This document shows positions 9,913-18,096 of a stretch of DNA of 64,000 nucleotides, in pieces. Origin of the DNA: Akkermansia muciniphila (GTDB taxonomy: Bacteria; Verrucomicrobiota; Verrucomicrobiia; Verrucomicrobiales; Akkermansiaceae); assembly GCA_945860285.1 (NCBI GenBank), contig CAMAQB010000005.1, positions 1 to 64,000 of the forward strand, given 5' to 3'. Below the pieces are notes generated by a model. It had not been told where the DNA came from and did not search any database. It saw only the letters and a list, made by a program, of their open reading frames with translations. Position 1 is the stretch's first letter, and every line of letters begins with the position of its first letter. The position numbers and the translations under genes were made by a program.

Positions 9913-10373
9913 GGCTCATCCGCAGAATCTGTGGGTGGATTGCGGCTCGGGGAGGGCGCCCAGTTGATGGTAAAGGGCAAGGCTCAAATGCTCGAAGTTC
10001 CTATATCCAAAGGCTCTTCTCATCGCGTTGCCTACTTTCAAATTGAACTCCAGAGGGGAATGTAGTCGAATGAGCGAACTGAGGGGGAGGTGTCGTTAGT
10101 GGGACCGGATTTGCCGCAGCAAGAGCATTTGGCACGGTTGTTTTTGCGTGGCTCGATGGTGACTTTGATGAGCTTCTTGGGGCTCTCAGTCATTTCGACG
10201 GTGCGAAAAAGAAAGCCCTTGATCGGGCACAATTTACGGAGTAGGTTTTTAATTGTGATGGCGAGCGGAATGGTTGGTTTTTTTTGACCACTTGACTTAC
10301 CAATTAGCTCGTCATCACAAATGTTTATTTTCCCACAATGGTGCTTTTTACCCACAGATTTTGCGGAAGAGGC
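9913..10373 (-). mobile_element. ISL3-family element, internally deleted
   Basis: The element is bounded by 24-bp terminal inverted repeats at 9913-9936 and 10350-10373 that match at 21 of 24 positions and start GGCTC/GCCTC, as ISL3 ends do. Inside, the minus strand encodes the transposase N-terminus (to about 10050) with the zinc-finger pattern CSCCGKSG and the following RSFDYIPLW, and then the extreme C-terminus (about 10025-9915: NAMRRAFGYRNFEHLSLALYHQLG). The catalytic middle is missing, so the copy is non-autonomous. The usual 8-bp target duplication is not evident. Its right end abuts the stop codon of the neighbouring gene. Confidence 0.8.
10038..10355 (-). pseudogene. ISL3 transposase N-terminal fragment
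   Basis: About 105 codons that match only the N-terminal zinc-finger region of ISL3 transposases (KCSCCGKSGP...RSFDYIPLW), ending at a stop near the internal deletion junction. The DDE catalytic core is absent, so the product cannot transpose the element. Confidence 0.75.
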
Positions 10374-11195
10374 TTATTTTTCAAACAAGCCCAGGTCCAC
10401 TTCGCCGGCGCCGGGAATCGGCAGTTTTCCCGTCACCAGGCCGTAGTGGTTTTCCGCCCAGCCAGCGGCGGCATTGTAGGATCCCCAGCCGTCCGAGCGG
10501 ACCAAAAAGATCAACATCGCATTCGGCGTGGCTTTCACCTGATTGAGAAATTGATTGTAGTTGCCGTCCGACATCACGCTGTCCTGTCCGACGTTTTGCT
10601 TTTCCGTGCGACCTTTGCGCACGGTGATCGCGGCGTTCGAGGTCTCGACAAAAAACAGCTTGCGGTTGCCGCCGAAACCGCTTCCGGACGGTTGAACGAG
10701 CACCGGCAGCGGCTTGTCGTCGGGTTTTTTCTTGCGCAATTCGAGTTCCTTTTTGAGTGCCTCGATTTCCTTGGCCAGCGGCGGCATTTGGCGGGTGATC
10801 GCTTCGATTTGCGAAATCTGGTTCTCGACCTTTTTCTGCAGGACGGTTGCCTGCTCCTTGTTGGTTTTCGCTTCCGCGCCGGACATTTCCAGTCGTTTGC
10901 GCAGTTCGTTCAGTCGCGCTTCTTTGGCCCGGGCTTCCGCATGTGTCGCTGTGAGTTCCGCCAATCGGGTTTTCAACGGCGCGCTTTCCTGCTCCGCGGT
11001 TTTCAGCATGCGAGTGAATTCCGCAAATTTGCGGGCGAGACTTTCCTCCTCGGGGGTGCGACCGTTGGTTTGCCGGGTCTGCGCCACGCAAAGCACCACG
11101 ATGATCAGGATCAGCACCCCGATGAGAGCGCAGAGGATGTCGAGGAAGGGAATCATCATCACCTCGTCGCGATTCGCTTTTCGGCGTTTGGCCAT
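10374..11195 (-). CDS. MotB/ExbD-like protein with coiled-coil stalk
   Basis: A 273-residue protein with a single N-terminal membrane helix (about 16-40) carrying the Asp of ExbD/TolR/MotB proteins (MIPFLDILCALIGVLILIIVVL). Residues 50-155 are a long charged coiled coil, followed by a roughly 110-residue C-terminal domain that is not OmpA-like. It is 31 bp downstream of the MotA/ExbB-like gene, so the pair probably forms an ion-driven stator-like complex in the inner membrane. The ISL3 remnant begins directly after its TAA stop. Partner process unknown. Confidence 0.75.
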   Translation of the reverse strand: MAKRRKANRDEVMMIPFLDILCALIGVLILIIVVLCVAQTRQTNGRTPEEESLARKFAEFTRMLKTAEQESAPLKTRLAELTATHAEARAKEARLNELRKRLEMSGAEAKTNKEQATVLQKKVENQISQIEAITRQMPPLAKEIEALKKELELRKKKPDDKPLPVLVQPSGSGFGGNRKLFFVETSNAAITVRKGRTEKQNVGQDSVMSDGNYNQFLNQVKATPNAMLIFLVRSDGWGSYNAAAGWAENHYGLVTGKLPIPGAGEVDLGLFEK

Positions 11196-11226
11196 GGGAG
11201 GATTGTTGCTTTCTCAGTTCAGGGGT

Positions 11227-12567
11227 TCATGCCTCGTCGTTGCGCGACCACGGCCACTTGCGCCGGGACTGGCGGATGACGATTTGTTTTTCACCAAGGC
11301 TGGCGAGCACATCGTTGAGTCCCTGGATTCCGGTGTGCAGTCCCTTGAGATACTGGGAAACCTGGGTCATTGACTCCTTTACCGCGTTGTCCGATTCCTC
11401 GCGCATCGCGGCGGTTTTGACGACGAACTCCTCGCTGACCGTTTTCTGGAAGGCCGCCATTTTTTCATCGAGGCTGGTTGCATAGCCGACCATGCGCGAG
11501 GAGAGTTCGTTCAAGTCGCTGAGAAACTCGTGATGCGCGCTGGTGAGTTGCTTGACCACCGCATCGGCGATGGCTCCGGTGTCACCGTTGCCCGCACCCA
11601 CACCGTCGTTGAGTCGCGGCAGCAGGACTTCGTTGCAGAAGGCATCGATCTCGTTGAGGTTATCATCCTCCTGTTTCGAGAGGGAATTGATTGGGAAATT
11701 CAGCATCATCGCGAGCACCAGGCCGAGCAGGGTGGCATCGAAGGCCGTGCCCAGTCCGCTGGTGACGTTGTTGATCGAGGTGACAATCTTGCCGACATCC
11801 TCGACGTTGGCGAAGTTCATGCCGCCGATGGCCTGGGACAGACCGAGCACCGTGCCGATGAATCCGAGCAGCGGGATCGCCCAGAGAAAGGCACGAGGCA
11901 GGGTGTAGCTACCGCCGATGCGTGCGCTGTCGATGTCCGACTGACTGGACATCATTTCGCGGACATCGGACACCGACTGGCGGACTTCGAACAGCTCCAG
12001 CGCCTTGCGGATGCGGTTGACCATCAGGCTGTCGCGCAGTTTGCGGGGCAGCCTGTAAACGTGATCGATGAACTGCGACACGTTGCCGACGTGGATCTCC
12101 TTGCCGAGCTGCATGGGCAGCACATCGAGCAGCAGAGCGGCCCGCTGGTGGCGGAGTTTTTTGAACTTGAGGTATAGGATCGCGATCGCCCAGGTGAAGA
12201 ACAAGGTGTTGAGAAAACTGACGAGCAGGTGTTTGTAGAACAGCGAGGAGAGAAATTCCATTGCGCTGTAGGACGAGATGGCCTTGTCGGCGTGGGGGAT
12301 GAAAGGCGCGAGCATCATGAACCACAGCGCGAGCAGGAACGCGCCGATGCCGAGGCTGAGGAAAATGTTCGGATTGGTCGGGTCGGTCTCCTTCCAAACC
12401 TGGCGGGTCGCCGTGCGGTGCGCCGATCCCGCCTGGGTAGAGGCGGACTCCGGCATGGCGGAAGGAATGACGAGACGCGCATTGCAACCCGGGCAGCGGA
12501 CGAGATGACCGGCCTGCTCGGGCTCGGCTTTGAGTTGCATGTTGCAACTGGGGCAGGAGAAAATCAT
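11227..12567 (-). CDS. MotA/TolQ/ExbB proton-channel family protein with N-terminal zinc ribbon
   Basis: A 446-residue protein. Residues 1-35 form a zinc ribbon (CPSC...CPGC). Membrane helices are visible at about 70-90, 108-128, 220-245 and 258-285, the latter two being the MotA/TolQ/ExbB core (WAIPLLGFIGTVLGLSQAIGG and GLGTAFDATLLGLVLAMML). The C-terminal 130 residues are helical. It precedes a MotB/ExbD-like partner, so they likely work as an ion-driven unit. The zinc ribbon is an unusual addition to an ExbB protein but appears repeatedly in Planctomycetes/Verrucomicrobia (recollection, not searched). Confidence 0.8.
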   Translation of the reverse strand: MIFSCPSCNMQLKAEPEQAGHLVRCPGCNARLVIPSAMPESASTQAGSAHRTATRQVWKETDPTNPNIFLSLGIGAFLLALWFMMLAPFIPHADKAISSYSAMEFLSSLFYKHLLVSFLNTLFFTWAIAILYLKFKKLRHQRAALLLDVLPMQLGKEIHVGNVSQFIDHVYRLPRKLRDSLMVNRIRKALELFEVRQSVSDVREMMSSQSDIDSARIGGSYTLPRAFLWAIPLLGFIGTVLGLSQAIGGMNFANVEDVGKIVTSINNVTSGLGTAFDATLLGLVLAMMLNFPINSLSKQEDDNLNEIDAFCNEVLLPRLNDGVGAGNGDTGAIADAVVKQLTSAHHEFLSDLNELSSRMVGYATSLDEKMAAFQKTVSEEFVVKTAAMREESDNAVKESMTQVSQYLKGLHTGIQGLNDVLASLGEKQIVIRQSRRKWPWSRNDEA

Positions 12568-12697
12568 CGTATCGTCGGCTGGTGGGCTTGCATGCGCCGG
12601 CGTTCAACCACTACTTGCGCATCGCGCCAACCAATCTAAATGACCGCCCCGCACTGTCGAGGCAAATTTTGAGACGCTCCCGCTTGCCGCAGGGCGA

Positions 12698-13408
12698 TCA
12701 CCATTGGAAAACCACGGGAGGCACCACGATGCGAACGTTTTCGCTTCGCTCGTTCTTCTGGTCTTCGAGCGCGCTGACGATGCCATTGGTGAATTCCACC
12801 ACCTTTCTGCTTTTCTCGATCTGGGTCACGCTGACGAGTTGTCGGTACATATCACCGGTGTAGGGGTTTCTCACCGTGGTGTAGTTCTTCTGTTCCTCGG
12901 ATTCGATGAACTCCCACTTGCCGCTTTTCCCTTCGGGCGTCTCGCGCAACGAGCTTTTCGTCGGTTTGCCGAGCGACTGAGAGACTTCCTCCGTGGTCAT
13001 GCCCAGGGCCACTTCCTTGGCGGCGATCAGCGCGTTGATTTCAATTTGCCGGGTGTAAAACTTTTTCAGGTTATCGACGAACTTCGGGTCGTTCGAGGAA
13101 AATGCCCAAGGCCCCACCCATCCGGAAATGCCGTCGATGGTGCCCTTGCCACGCACCTTGTAGGCCTTGTCGGTGATGGCTTCAATCTTCACCTTCTGGT
13201 CGGCCTTGATCACCCCCAGCTTCACCTTGCCGTCGACATCGGAATAAACCGGGGCGTCTTTGACAATCGTCAGCACGATTTGTTTGTCGGGCATGTCTGT
13301 CAGATAGACCACCCGCGGGTCACTGTCCAAAAGGGATTTGCGCTCGCCCAGTTTCGATTGCGCGGAGAGAGGTAAAAGCAGCAACAAGACCATTCCGAAC
13401 GGTTTCAT
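12698..13408 (-). CDS. secreted SH3-like hypothetical protein
   Basis: A 236-residue protein with a signal peptide (MKPFGMVLLLLLPLSAQS). Residues 45-100 look like a bacterial SH3 domain (APVYSDVDGKVKLGVIKADQKVKIEAI...GISGWVGPWAF). A second part (about 125-205) resembles a small beta-rich SmpA/OmlA-type domain (ALGMTTEEVSQSLGKPTKSS). Function unknown; probably periplasmic and cell-wall related. Located between the ExbB-like gene and hemL. Confidence 0.7.
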   Translation of the reverse strand: MKPFGMVLLLLLPLSAQSKLGERKSLLDSDPRVVYLTDMPDKQIVLTIVKDAPVYSDVDGKVKLGVIKADQKVKIEAITDKAYKVRGKGTIDGISGWVGPWAFSSNDPKFVDNLKKFYTRQIEINALIAAKEVALGMTTEEVSQSLGKPTKSSLRETPEGKSGKWEFIESEEQKNYTTVRNPYTGDMYRQLVSVTQIEKSRKVVEFTNGIVSALEDQKNERSENVRIVVPPVVFQW

Positions 13409-13560
13409 AAGAACAAAGTATCACCCGCGCCCAAAAAGCAAAGGACAAAGATTGAACGAGGCCGGATCTCCATTTATTCGATAAAAGTGCGTCGCGCGGA
13501 TCGTTTCGGCAAAAAACATCATTGCAGATGCGGCGGAATTCCCTGACTATCACGCCGCCC

Positions 13561-14844
13561 ATGCGCTATCCCAATTCCGCAACACTCTTTGAAATCGCGA
13601 AATCCGTGATCCCCGGCGGGGTGAACTCCCCGGTCCGCGCCTTCCGCAATGTCGGCGGCGACCCGTTTTTCGTGCGCCGCGCCAAGGGCAGCCGCATCGA
13701 GGACATCGACGGCAACAGCTACATCGACTACATCGGCACCTGGGGTCCGGCGATTCTCGGCCATGCTCCGATCGCGGTGATCGATGCCGTGCACCAGGCG
13801 GCGAAAAACGGCTTGTCGTTCGGCATTCCCAACGAGCACGAGGTGGAAATGGCGCAGATGATCTGCTCCTGGGTGCCGTCGGTGGAAAAAGTGCGGATGA
13901 CCAATTCCGGCACCGAGGCCACGATGTCGGCAATCCGCCTGGCGCGCGGATATACCCGGCGGGACAAGATCATCAAGTTCGACGGCTGTTACCACGGCCA
14001 CAGCGATTCGTTGCTGGTCGCCGCGGGGTCCGGCGCGCTGACGTTTGGCGAACCCGACTCGGCAGGTGTGCCCGCTTCTTTTGCGGCGGAAACCATCGTG
14101 CTGCCGTTCAATGATCCCGCCGCTGTGGAGGCTGCGTTTGCCCGCTGGGGCGAGCAGATTGCCGCGCTGATTCTCGAACCCTATCCCGCCAACGCGGGCC
14201 TGATCCTGCCTCTGCCCGGCTACCTTTCTTTCCTGCGCGAAATCACCGAACGCCACGGCTGCGTATTGATTTTCGACGAAGTGATGACCGGATTCCGGCT
14301 CGGCAAAGCCGGCGTGCAAGGGCTGGAGTGCGTCACGCCCGACCTTTCCTGCTTCGGCAAGGTCATCGGCGGCGGTCTGCCGGTCGGAGCATTCGGCGGC
14401 AAAGCGGAAATCATGGACTGGCTTGCCCCGCTCGGCCCGGTTTATCAGGCCGGCACGCTGAGCGGCAATCCTCTCGCGATGGTCGCGGGTTTGACCCAAC
14501 TGCATGAACTCGAAAAAACCGGGGCCTATGAAAAACTCGACCAGATCGGCGCCTATCTGCAGGGCGGCATCGAAATTATCCTAACGGAAAAAGGCATTCC
14601 ACACCGCCTCAACCGCGTTGGCTCGATGTTCTGTCTGTTCTTCACCGACCAGGAAATCATCAATCTTGAATCCGTGAAAACGCAGGACATGAGCATGTTT
14701 CGAAAATTGTTCTGGGCCTTGCTCGACCGAGGTGTGTACATCGCCCCCAGCCCCTACGAAACCGGTTTCCTCTCGCTGGCCCACTCGCGGGAGGACATCG
14801 ATTTCACCCTCGAAGCACTCGAACAGGCGCTGGCGGAGATTTGA
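13561..14844 (+). CDS. hemL: glutamate-1-semialdehyde 2,1-aminomutase
   Basis: A 427-residue PLP enzyme that converts glutamate-1-semialdehyde to 5-aminolevulinate in the C5 route to tetrapyrroles. The N-terminus IPGGVNSPVRAF, the YHGHSDSLL segment, the FDEVMTGFR aspartate that binds the PLP ring, and the catalytic lysine in CFGKVIGGGLP are all present. Start set at ATG 13561 by comparison with the family's normal N-terminus; an upstream in-frame ATG (13522) would add 13 atypical residues. Convergent with the K+ channel gene. Confidence 0.96.
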   Translation: MRYPNSATLFEIAKSVIPGGVNSPVRAFRNVGGDPFFVRRAKGSRIEDIDGNSYIDYIGTWGPAILGHAPIAVIDAVHQAAKNGLSFGIPNEHEVEMAQMICSWVPSVEKVRMTNSGTEATMSAIRLARGYTRRDKIIKFDGCYHGHSDSLLVAAGSGALTFGEPDSAGVPASFAAETIVLPFNDPAAVEAAFARWGEQIAALILEPYPANAGLILPLPGYLSFLREITERHGCVLIFDEVMTGFRLGKAGVQGLECVTPDLSCFGKVIGGGLPVGAFGGKAEIMDWLAPLGPVYQAGTLSGNPLAMVAGLTQLHELEKTGAYEKLDQIGAYLQGGIEIILTEKGIPHRLNRVGSMFCLFFTDQEIINLESVKTQDMSMFRKLFWALLDRGVYIAPSPYETGFLSLAHSREDIDFTLEALEQALAEI

Positions 14845-14861
14845 GGTCAGGCCATCGTCCC

Positions 14862-15878
14862 TCACTCGGGAGCGAGCAACTTGGCCAGATTCGAACCCCG
14901 GCCGACCACAACAACGCCGTCGCCGGCTTGCAGGGGAGATTCCCGATTCGGTCGCAGTTCGGTGCCGCCTTCCTTGCGGTGCAGGGCGATGACGATCACC
15001 GTGCCGGCGTGCTGACGCTCGAAATCGGCGATGGTTTTTCCCGCAAACGGCGAGTATTTCGGAATCACCGCTTCTTCCAGTTCCAAGCCGAGAACGCTCA
15101 GTTCCGCCTGCAGTTGATCGGACTTCTCGGCGTTGTCAATGAGTTCCTCGGCTTCGGGAAAGAGAATCAGATGGGAAATGCGTTCGGCACCGATGTGGGC
15201 GGGCAGCACCACACGATTCGCCCCGGCCTGCAGCAGTTTGCGCTCGGTCGATGGATCTTCACCGCGGGCGATGATGTTCAAACCCGGATTCAATTCCCGC
15301 GCGCTGAGCGTGATGAACACATTGCTCGCATCCGCCGGCAACACGGTGGCGAGAACGGCGGCGCGCGTCACCCCGGCTTCGATCAGCACGGATTCCTCGG
15401 TGGCTTCGCCCTCCAGAGTCAGGTGTCCGCACTCCCGCGCCGCCTCCAAGCGCCGCGGATCCTTGTCCACGATCACGAAGGGGCGCTGCCCGTCTTTGAG
15501 ATCGGCCGCCACCATGCGCCCGATTCTGCCGTAGCCGCAAATGATGGTGTGGTTGTTCAATTTTTTTATTTCTGCATTCATACGTCGCTCTCCCATGACG
15601 CGGCGGATTTGTCCCTCCATCAGGACTTGGACAAAAGCACCGCTGACAAAAATCACGCTGAAGCACCCGAGGATGATCAGCAACATCGTAAACCCCCTCA
15701 ACCCTTCTTCCTGGATCGGCCGGACCTCGCCATAACCGACGGTGAAAATCGAGATGATCACCATGTAAATGGCATCCGACCAACTCCAGCCCGCGACCAG
15801 ATACCCGACCACCCCCGCGACGATGACCACAGTCAGGAAAACGAGACCGGACAGAAGGTTGCGGGTCGGATGATTCAT
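14862..15878 (-). CDS. potassium channel with RCK (TrkA-N/TrkA-C) domains
   Basis: A 338-residue protein with two membrane helices (about 8-30 and 60-82) around a pore helix whose selectivity filter is TVGYGE. A TrkA-N nucleotide-binding domain follows (IICGYGRIGRMVA, GxGxxG, about 110-225), then a TrkA-C-like domain to the end. This is the classic Kch/MthK layout for a ligand-gated K+ channel. Met at 15878 gives a normal N-terminus; 29 upstream in-frame codons look non-coding. Confidence 0.92.
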   Translation of the reverse strand: MNHPTRNLLSGLVFLTVVIVAGVVGYLVAGWSWSDAIYMVIISIFTVGYGEVRPIQEEGLRGFTMLLIILGCFSVIFVSGAFVQVLMEGQIRRVMGERRMNAEIKKLNNHTIICGYGRIGRMVAADLKDGQRPFVIVDKDPRRLEAARECGHLTLEGEATEESVLIEAGVTRAAVLATVLPADASNVFITLSARELNPGLNIIARGEDPSTERKLLQAGANRVVLPAHIGAERISHLILFPEAEELIDNAEKSDQLQAELSVLGLELEEAVIPKYSPFAGKTIADFERQHAGTVIVIALHRKEGGTELRPNRESPLQAGDGVVVVGRGSNLAKLLAPE

Positions 15879-16035
15879 CGATGAGCGAGCCCTTTGGATG
15901 CATGCTGCATGCCATTTTTCGGGAAAACCCTGCATGTTCGGCTTTTCGCACGATGCAAGAACCAAAGCCTTTGCACCGCAGGCGGCGGCGCTTCCGACTC
16001 GACCTCAGAATGCAGATATGAAAAGCGTCAAAACT

Positions 16036-17355
16036 TCAACGGCGGCGGCGCACCAGCAGCAGCGAACCGGAAAGGAATGCCAGAAACGAGGTGGCGGGTT
16101 CGGGAACGACGCGCAGGTAATTGGCGGTAACATATTCGCCGATCTGGGCTCCCGCAATTTTGCCGTCCTCGTTGTCGAACGGGAAGTGAATGCCGCCGTA
16201 GATCCTCGACATGCCCGCTTCGTCAACGGCATCGGAGATCGATGTGAAATTGCGGGTGTAGCCGGGTGCGAGGTTGAAAATGTCCTCGGTGACGACCGAG
16301 AAGTTCAACAGGTCGGTATCGAAATAATCGGAAAGCACTCCGCCCGCTGCTGCACTGAAGGTGCTGTGACCGCTGGTATAGGCGGGAAACGGCGGTGTCG
16401 AGAGTAGCGGTGTCCACGTAGGATCGGCCAGAGTGCCGGGATTGCCGTCGTCGAGCCGGATCGCCGTCACCGGACGCCACAATGCCTCATCGAATTTGGC
16501 ATCCCACGCTGCAATTGCCGCATCGGCCGTGGCCATGTTCAACAGGGCAAAAAGACGGGAATTTTGCTCCAAGGTGAGACCCTGGTCGGAGGAAATCTGC
16601 TGGGTGATGAGATTCCAGTGGCCCGGTGGTGTGGCGGTGCCGCCGCCATCGGCCCAGAAATACGCAATGTCCGTCTGGTCCGCCGTGCGGGTGGAACCGG
16701 TTTTGCTGCCCAGTGATTTCACCTCGTTGTAAGAGGCAGTGTAGTAACCGGAGTTGATCGCAGGTGCACCGGGAGGCTGGAACTGGCTGCCGGATGTCAT
16801 CGCAAAGGGCGTCACGTCTTTCCACTGCGGCAACAAATAGTTGGCAAAACCCGCAGGCGTCGGCGTCCATACGCCGATCGTGCCCGGCGGCGGGTTGACG
16901 TAGTTGACGATGTCGTTGGAATGGTCGGCGACTCGCGAGGAAAGCATCGCGCTCGCGGCATTCGTACCCAATGTCACGCCATTGGCTTTTTGAACGGGAT
17001 CGGCAACGCCCGACAAATGGGTGTTGAGTAGGGCATCAAATGCCGCAGTCTGCGCCGGGGCGGTGAACAACGATGCAAGAACGTTGTGCGCGGCTTGCGC
17101 GGCCGCCGCCTGCATGGAGGTGGGTCCGGACAGGGGCTGATATCCCAAATACGCTTCGTGATTCATGCTGATCGAATTCACCGCATCATATACCGCTAGA
17201 TGGGCCATTGCCAGCGCTCGCGACGCTTTGGGCGGCGGTGTTCCAGTGGCGCGGATCGCATTCAATGCGGCGTTGTTCCAATCGGTGACGATGTCGGCAT
17301 GAGTCAGAGCAGTGCATGCCAGAGTAAACAGGATAATGCGATAGCGGCGCTTCAT
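16036..17355 (-). CDS. vanadium-dependent haloperoxidase/PAP2-type protein with PEP-CTERM tail
   Basis: A 439-residue secreted protein with a signal peptide at residues 1-20. The PAP2/haloperoxidase active-site motifs are FPAYTSGHSTFSAAAGG and RIYGGIHFPFDNEDG; a candidate earlier Lys/Arg region lies at AKFDEALWRPVTAIR. The C-terminus is a PEP-CTERM sorting signal (VPEPATSFLAFLSGSLLLVRRRR), so the protein should be processed by an exosortase, which is not encoded in this window. Vanadium haloperoxidases halogenate organic matter; a phosphatase role is possible in the same fold. Confidence 0.9.
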   Translation of the reverse strand: MKRRYRIILFTLACTALTHADIVTDWNNAALNAIRATGTPPPKASRALAMAHLAVYDAVNSISMNHEAYLGYQPLSGPTSMQAAAAQAAHNVLASLFTAPAQTAAFDALLNTHLSGVADPVQKANGVTLGTNAASAMLSSRVADHSNDIVNYVNPPPGTIGVWTPTPAGFANYLLPQWKDVTPFAMTSGSQFQPPGAPAINSGYYTASYNEVKSLGSKTGSTRTADQTDIAYFWADGGGTATPPGHWNLITQQISSDQGLTLEQNSRLFALLNMATADAAIAAWDAKFDEALWRPVTAIRLDDGNPGTLADPTWTPLLSTPPFPAYTSGHSTFSAAAGGVLSDYFDTDLLNFSVVTEDIFNLAPGYTRNFTSISDAVDEAGMSRIYGGIHFPFDNEDGKIAGAQIGEYVTANYLRVVPEPATSFLAFLSGSLLLVRRRR

Positions 17356-17408
17356 AACGTTACTACAATTGGTTGATTCACAAGTTGTGTAAAGTAAAAA
17401 ATTCTGGT

Positions 17409-18026
17409 TTAGGATTTTATTTTCAGGTGCCAGCCGGACTGATCCGGTTGCAGCAGGCTGGCGAGGGGCACGCGGCAGAGGTCGAGATGTGCGATCATCC
17501 ATTCCAGCAGGCAGAGCGAGGCGACGGCATCGTAGAGCGCGTCGTGCCACGTGCGCTCGGGAACCAGCGCGGAAATTTTTTCGGTCAGCGCGAGCTCGCG
17601 GCACAGGTGTCCGAGGGAATGTTCCCGCTCTTGTGGCCAGACCGCGCGCGCCAGCAACAAGGTGTCGAGCCACGGACCGAAACCGTGACCGGGGAAGGCG
17701 CGCAGGAATTTTTTTTCCGTGCCTTTGCCATGAGCGACCAACACCCGGTCGTGGAGATGATGTTTCACCTGCGGCCACAGGGAAACCAGCGGAGGGGCGT
17801 CTTTCAGTTCGGCGGGACCGATGCCGTGCTGTTTTTGCGCGGCCCAGGTGATCTCTTGTTGCGTGTGCAAGTACGAATCGAACATCGCGGAGAAACCCTC
17901 TTGAGGGGACCACTGCGCGATGCCGATTTGGATCGGGGTGTCGGTCACACCGCGAGCGGCCCCGGCCGATTCAAAGTCGATCGCGGCAAAGCTGAGGTCC
18001 TGGATGATGCCGGCGCTCGAAGGCAT
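17409..18026 (-). CDS. DnaQ-like 3'-5' exonuclease
   Basis: About 205 residues. The ExoI motif FAAIDFESAG supplies Asp and Glu, ExoII is probably in LVAHGKGTEKKFL, and the ExoIII motif is RTWHDALYDAVA (His and Asp), so the DEDDh set appears present. Start chosen at Met 18026, which places the first motif near the N-terminus; an in-frame ATG at 18113 would overlap the end of the upstream DUF1501 gene by 17 bp. It may act as a proofreading-type or RNA-processing exonuclease; the substrate is unknown. Confidence 0.8.
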   Translation of the reverse strand: MPSSAGIIQDLSFAAIDFESAGAARGVTDTPIQIGIAQWSPQEGFSAMFDSYLHTQQEITWAAQKQHGIGPAELKDAPPLVSLWPQVKHHLHDRVLVAHGKGTEKKFLRAFPGHGFGPWLDTLLLARAVWPQEREHSLGHLCRELALTEKISALVPERTWHDALYDAVASLCLLEWMIAHLDLCRVPLASLLQPDQSGWHLKIKS

Positions 18027-18096
18027 GGATGCTTCCAGAGAGCCTTTTTTTCCAGTCGTGACCAGAAAAAAATCCTTCGACAAATGATCGCCGCCT

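Noticed and set aside
13519-14505. 328-codon minus-strand frame opposite hemL
   Set aside because: Low-complexity Arg/His/Gly-rich composition typical of an antisense shadow in a GC-rich gene; hemL on the plus strand is unambiguous.
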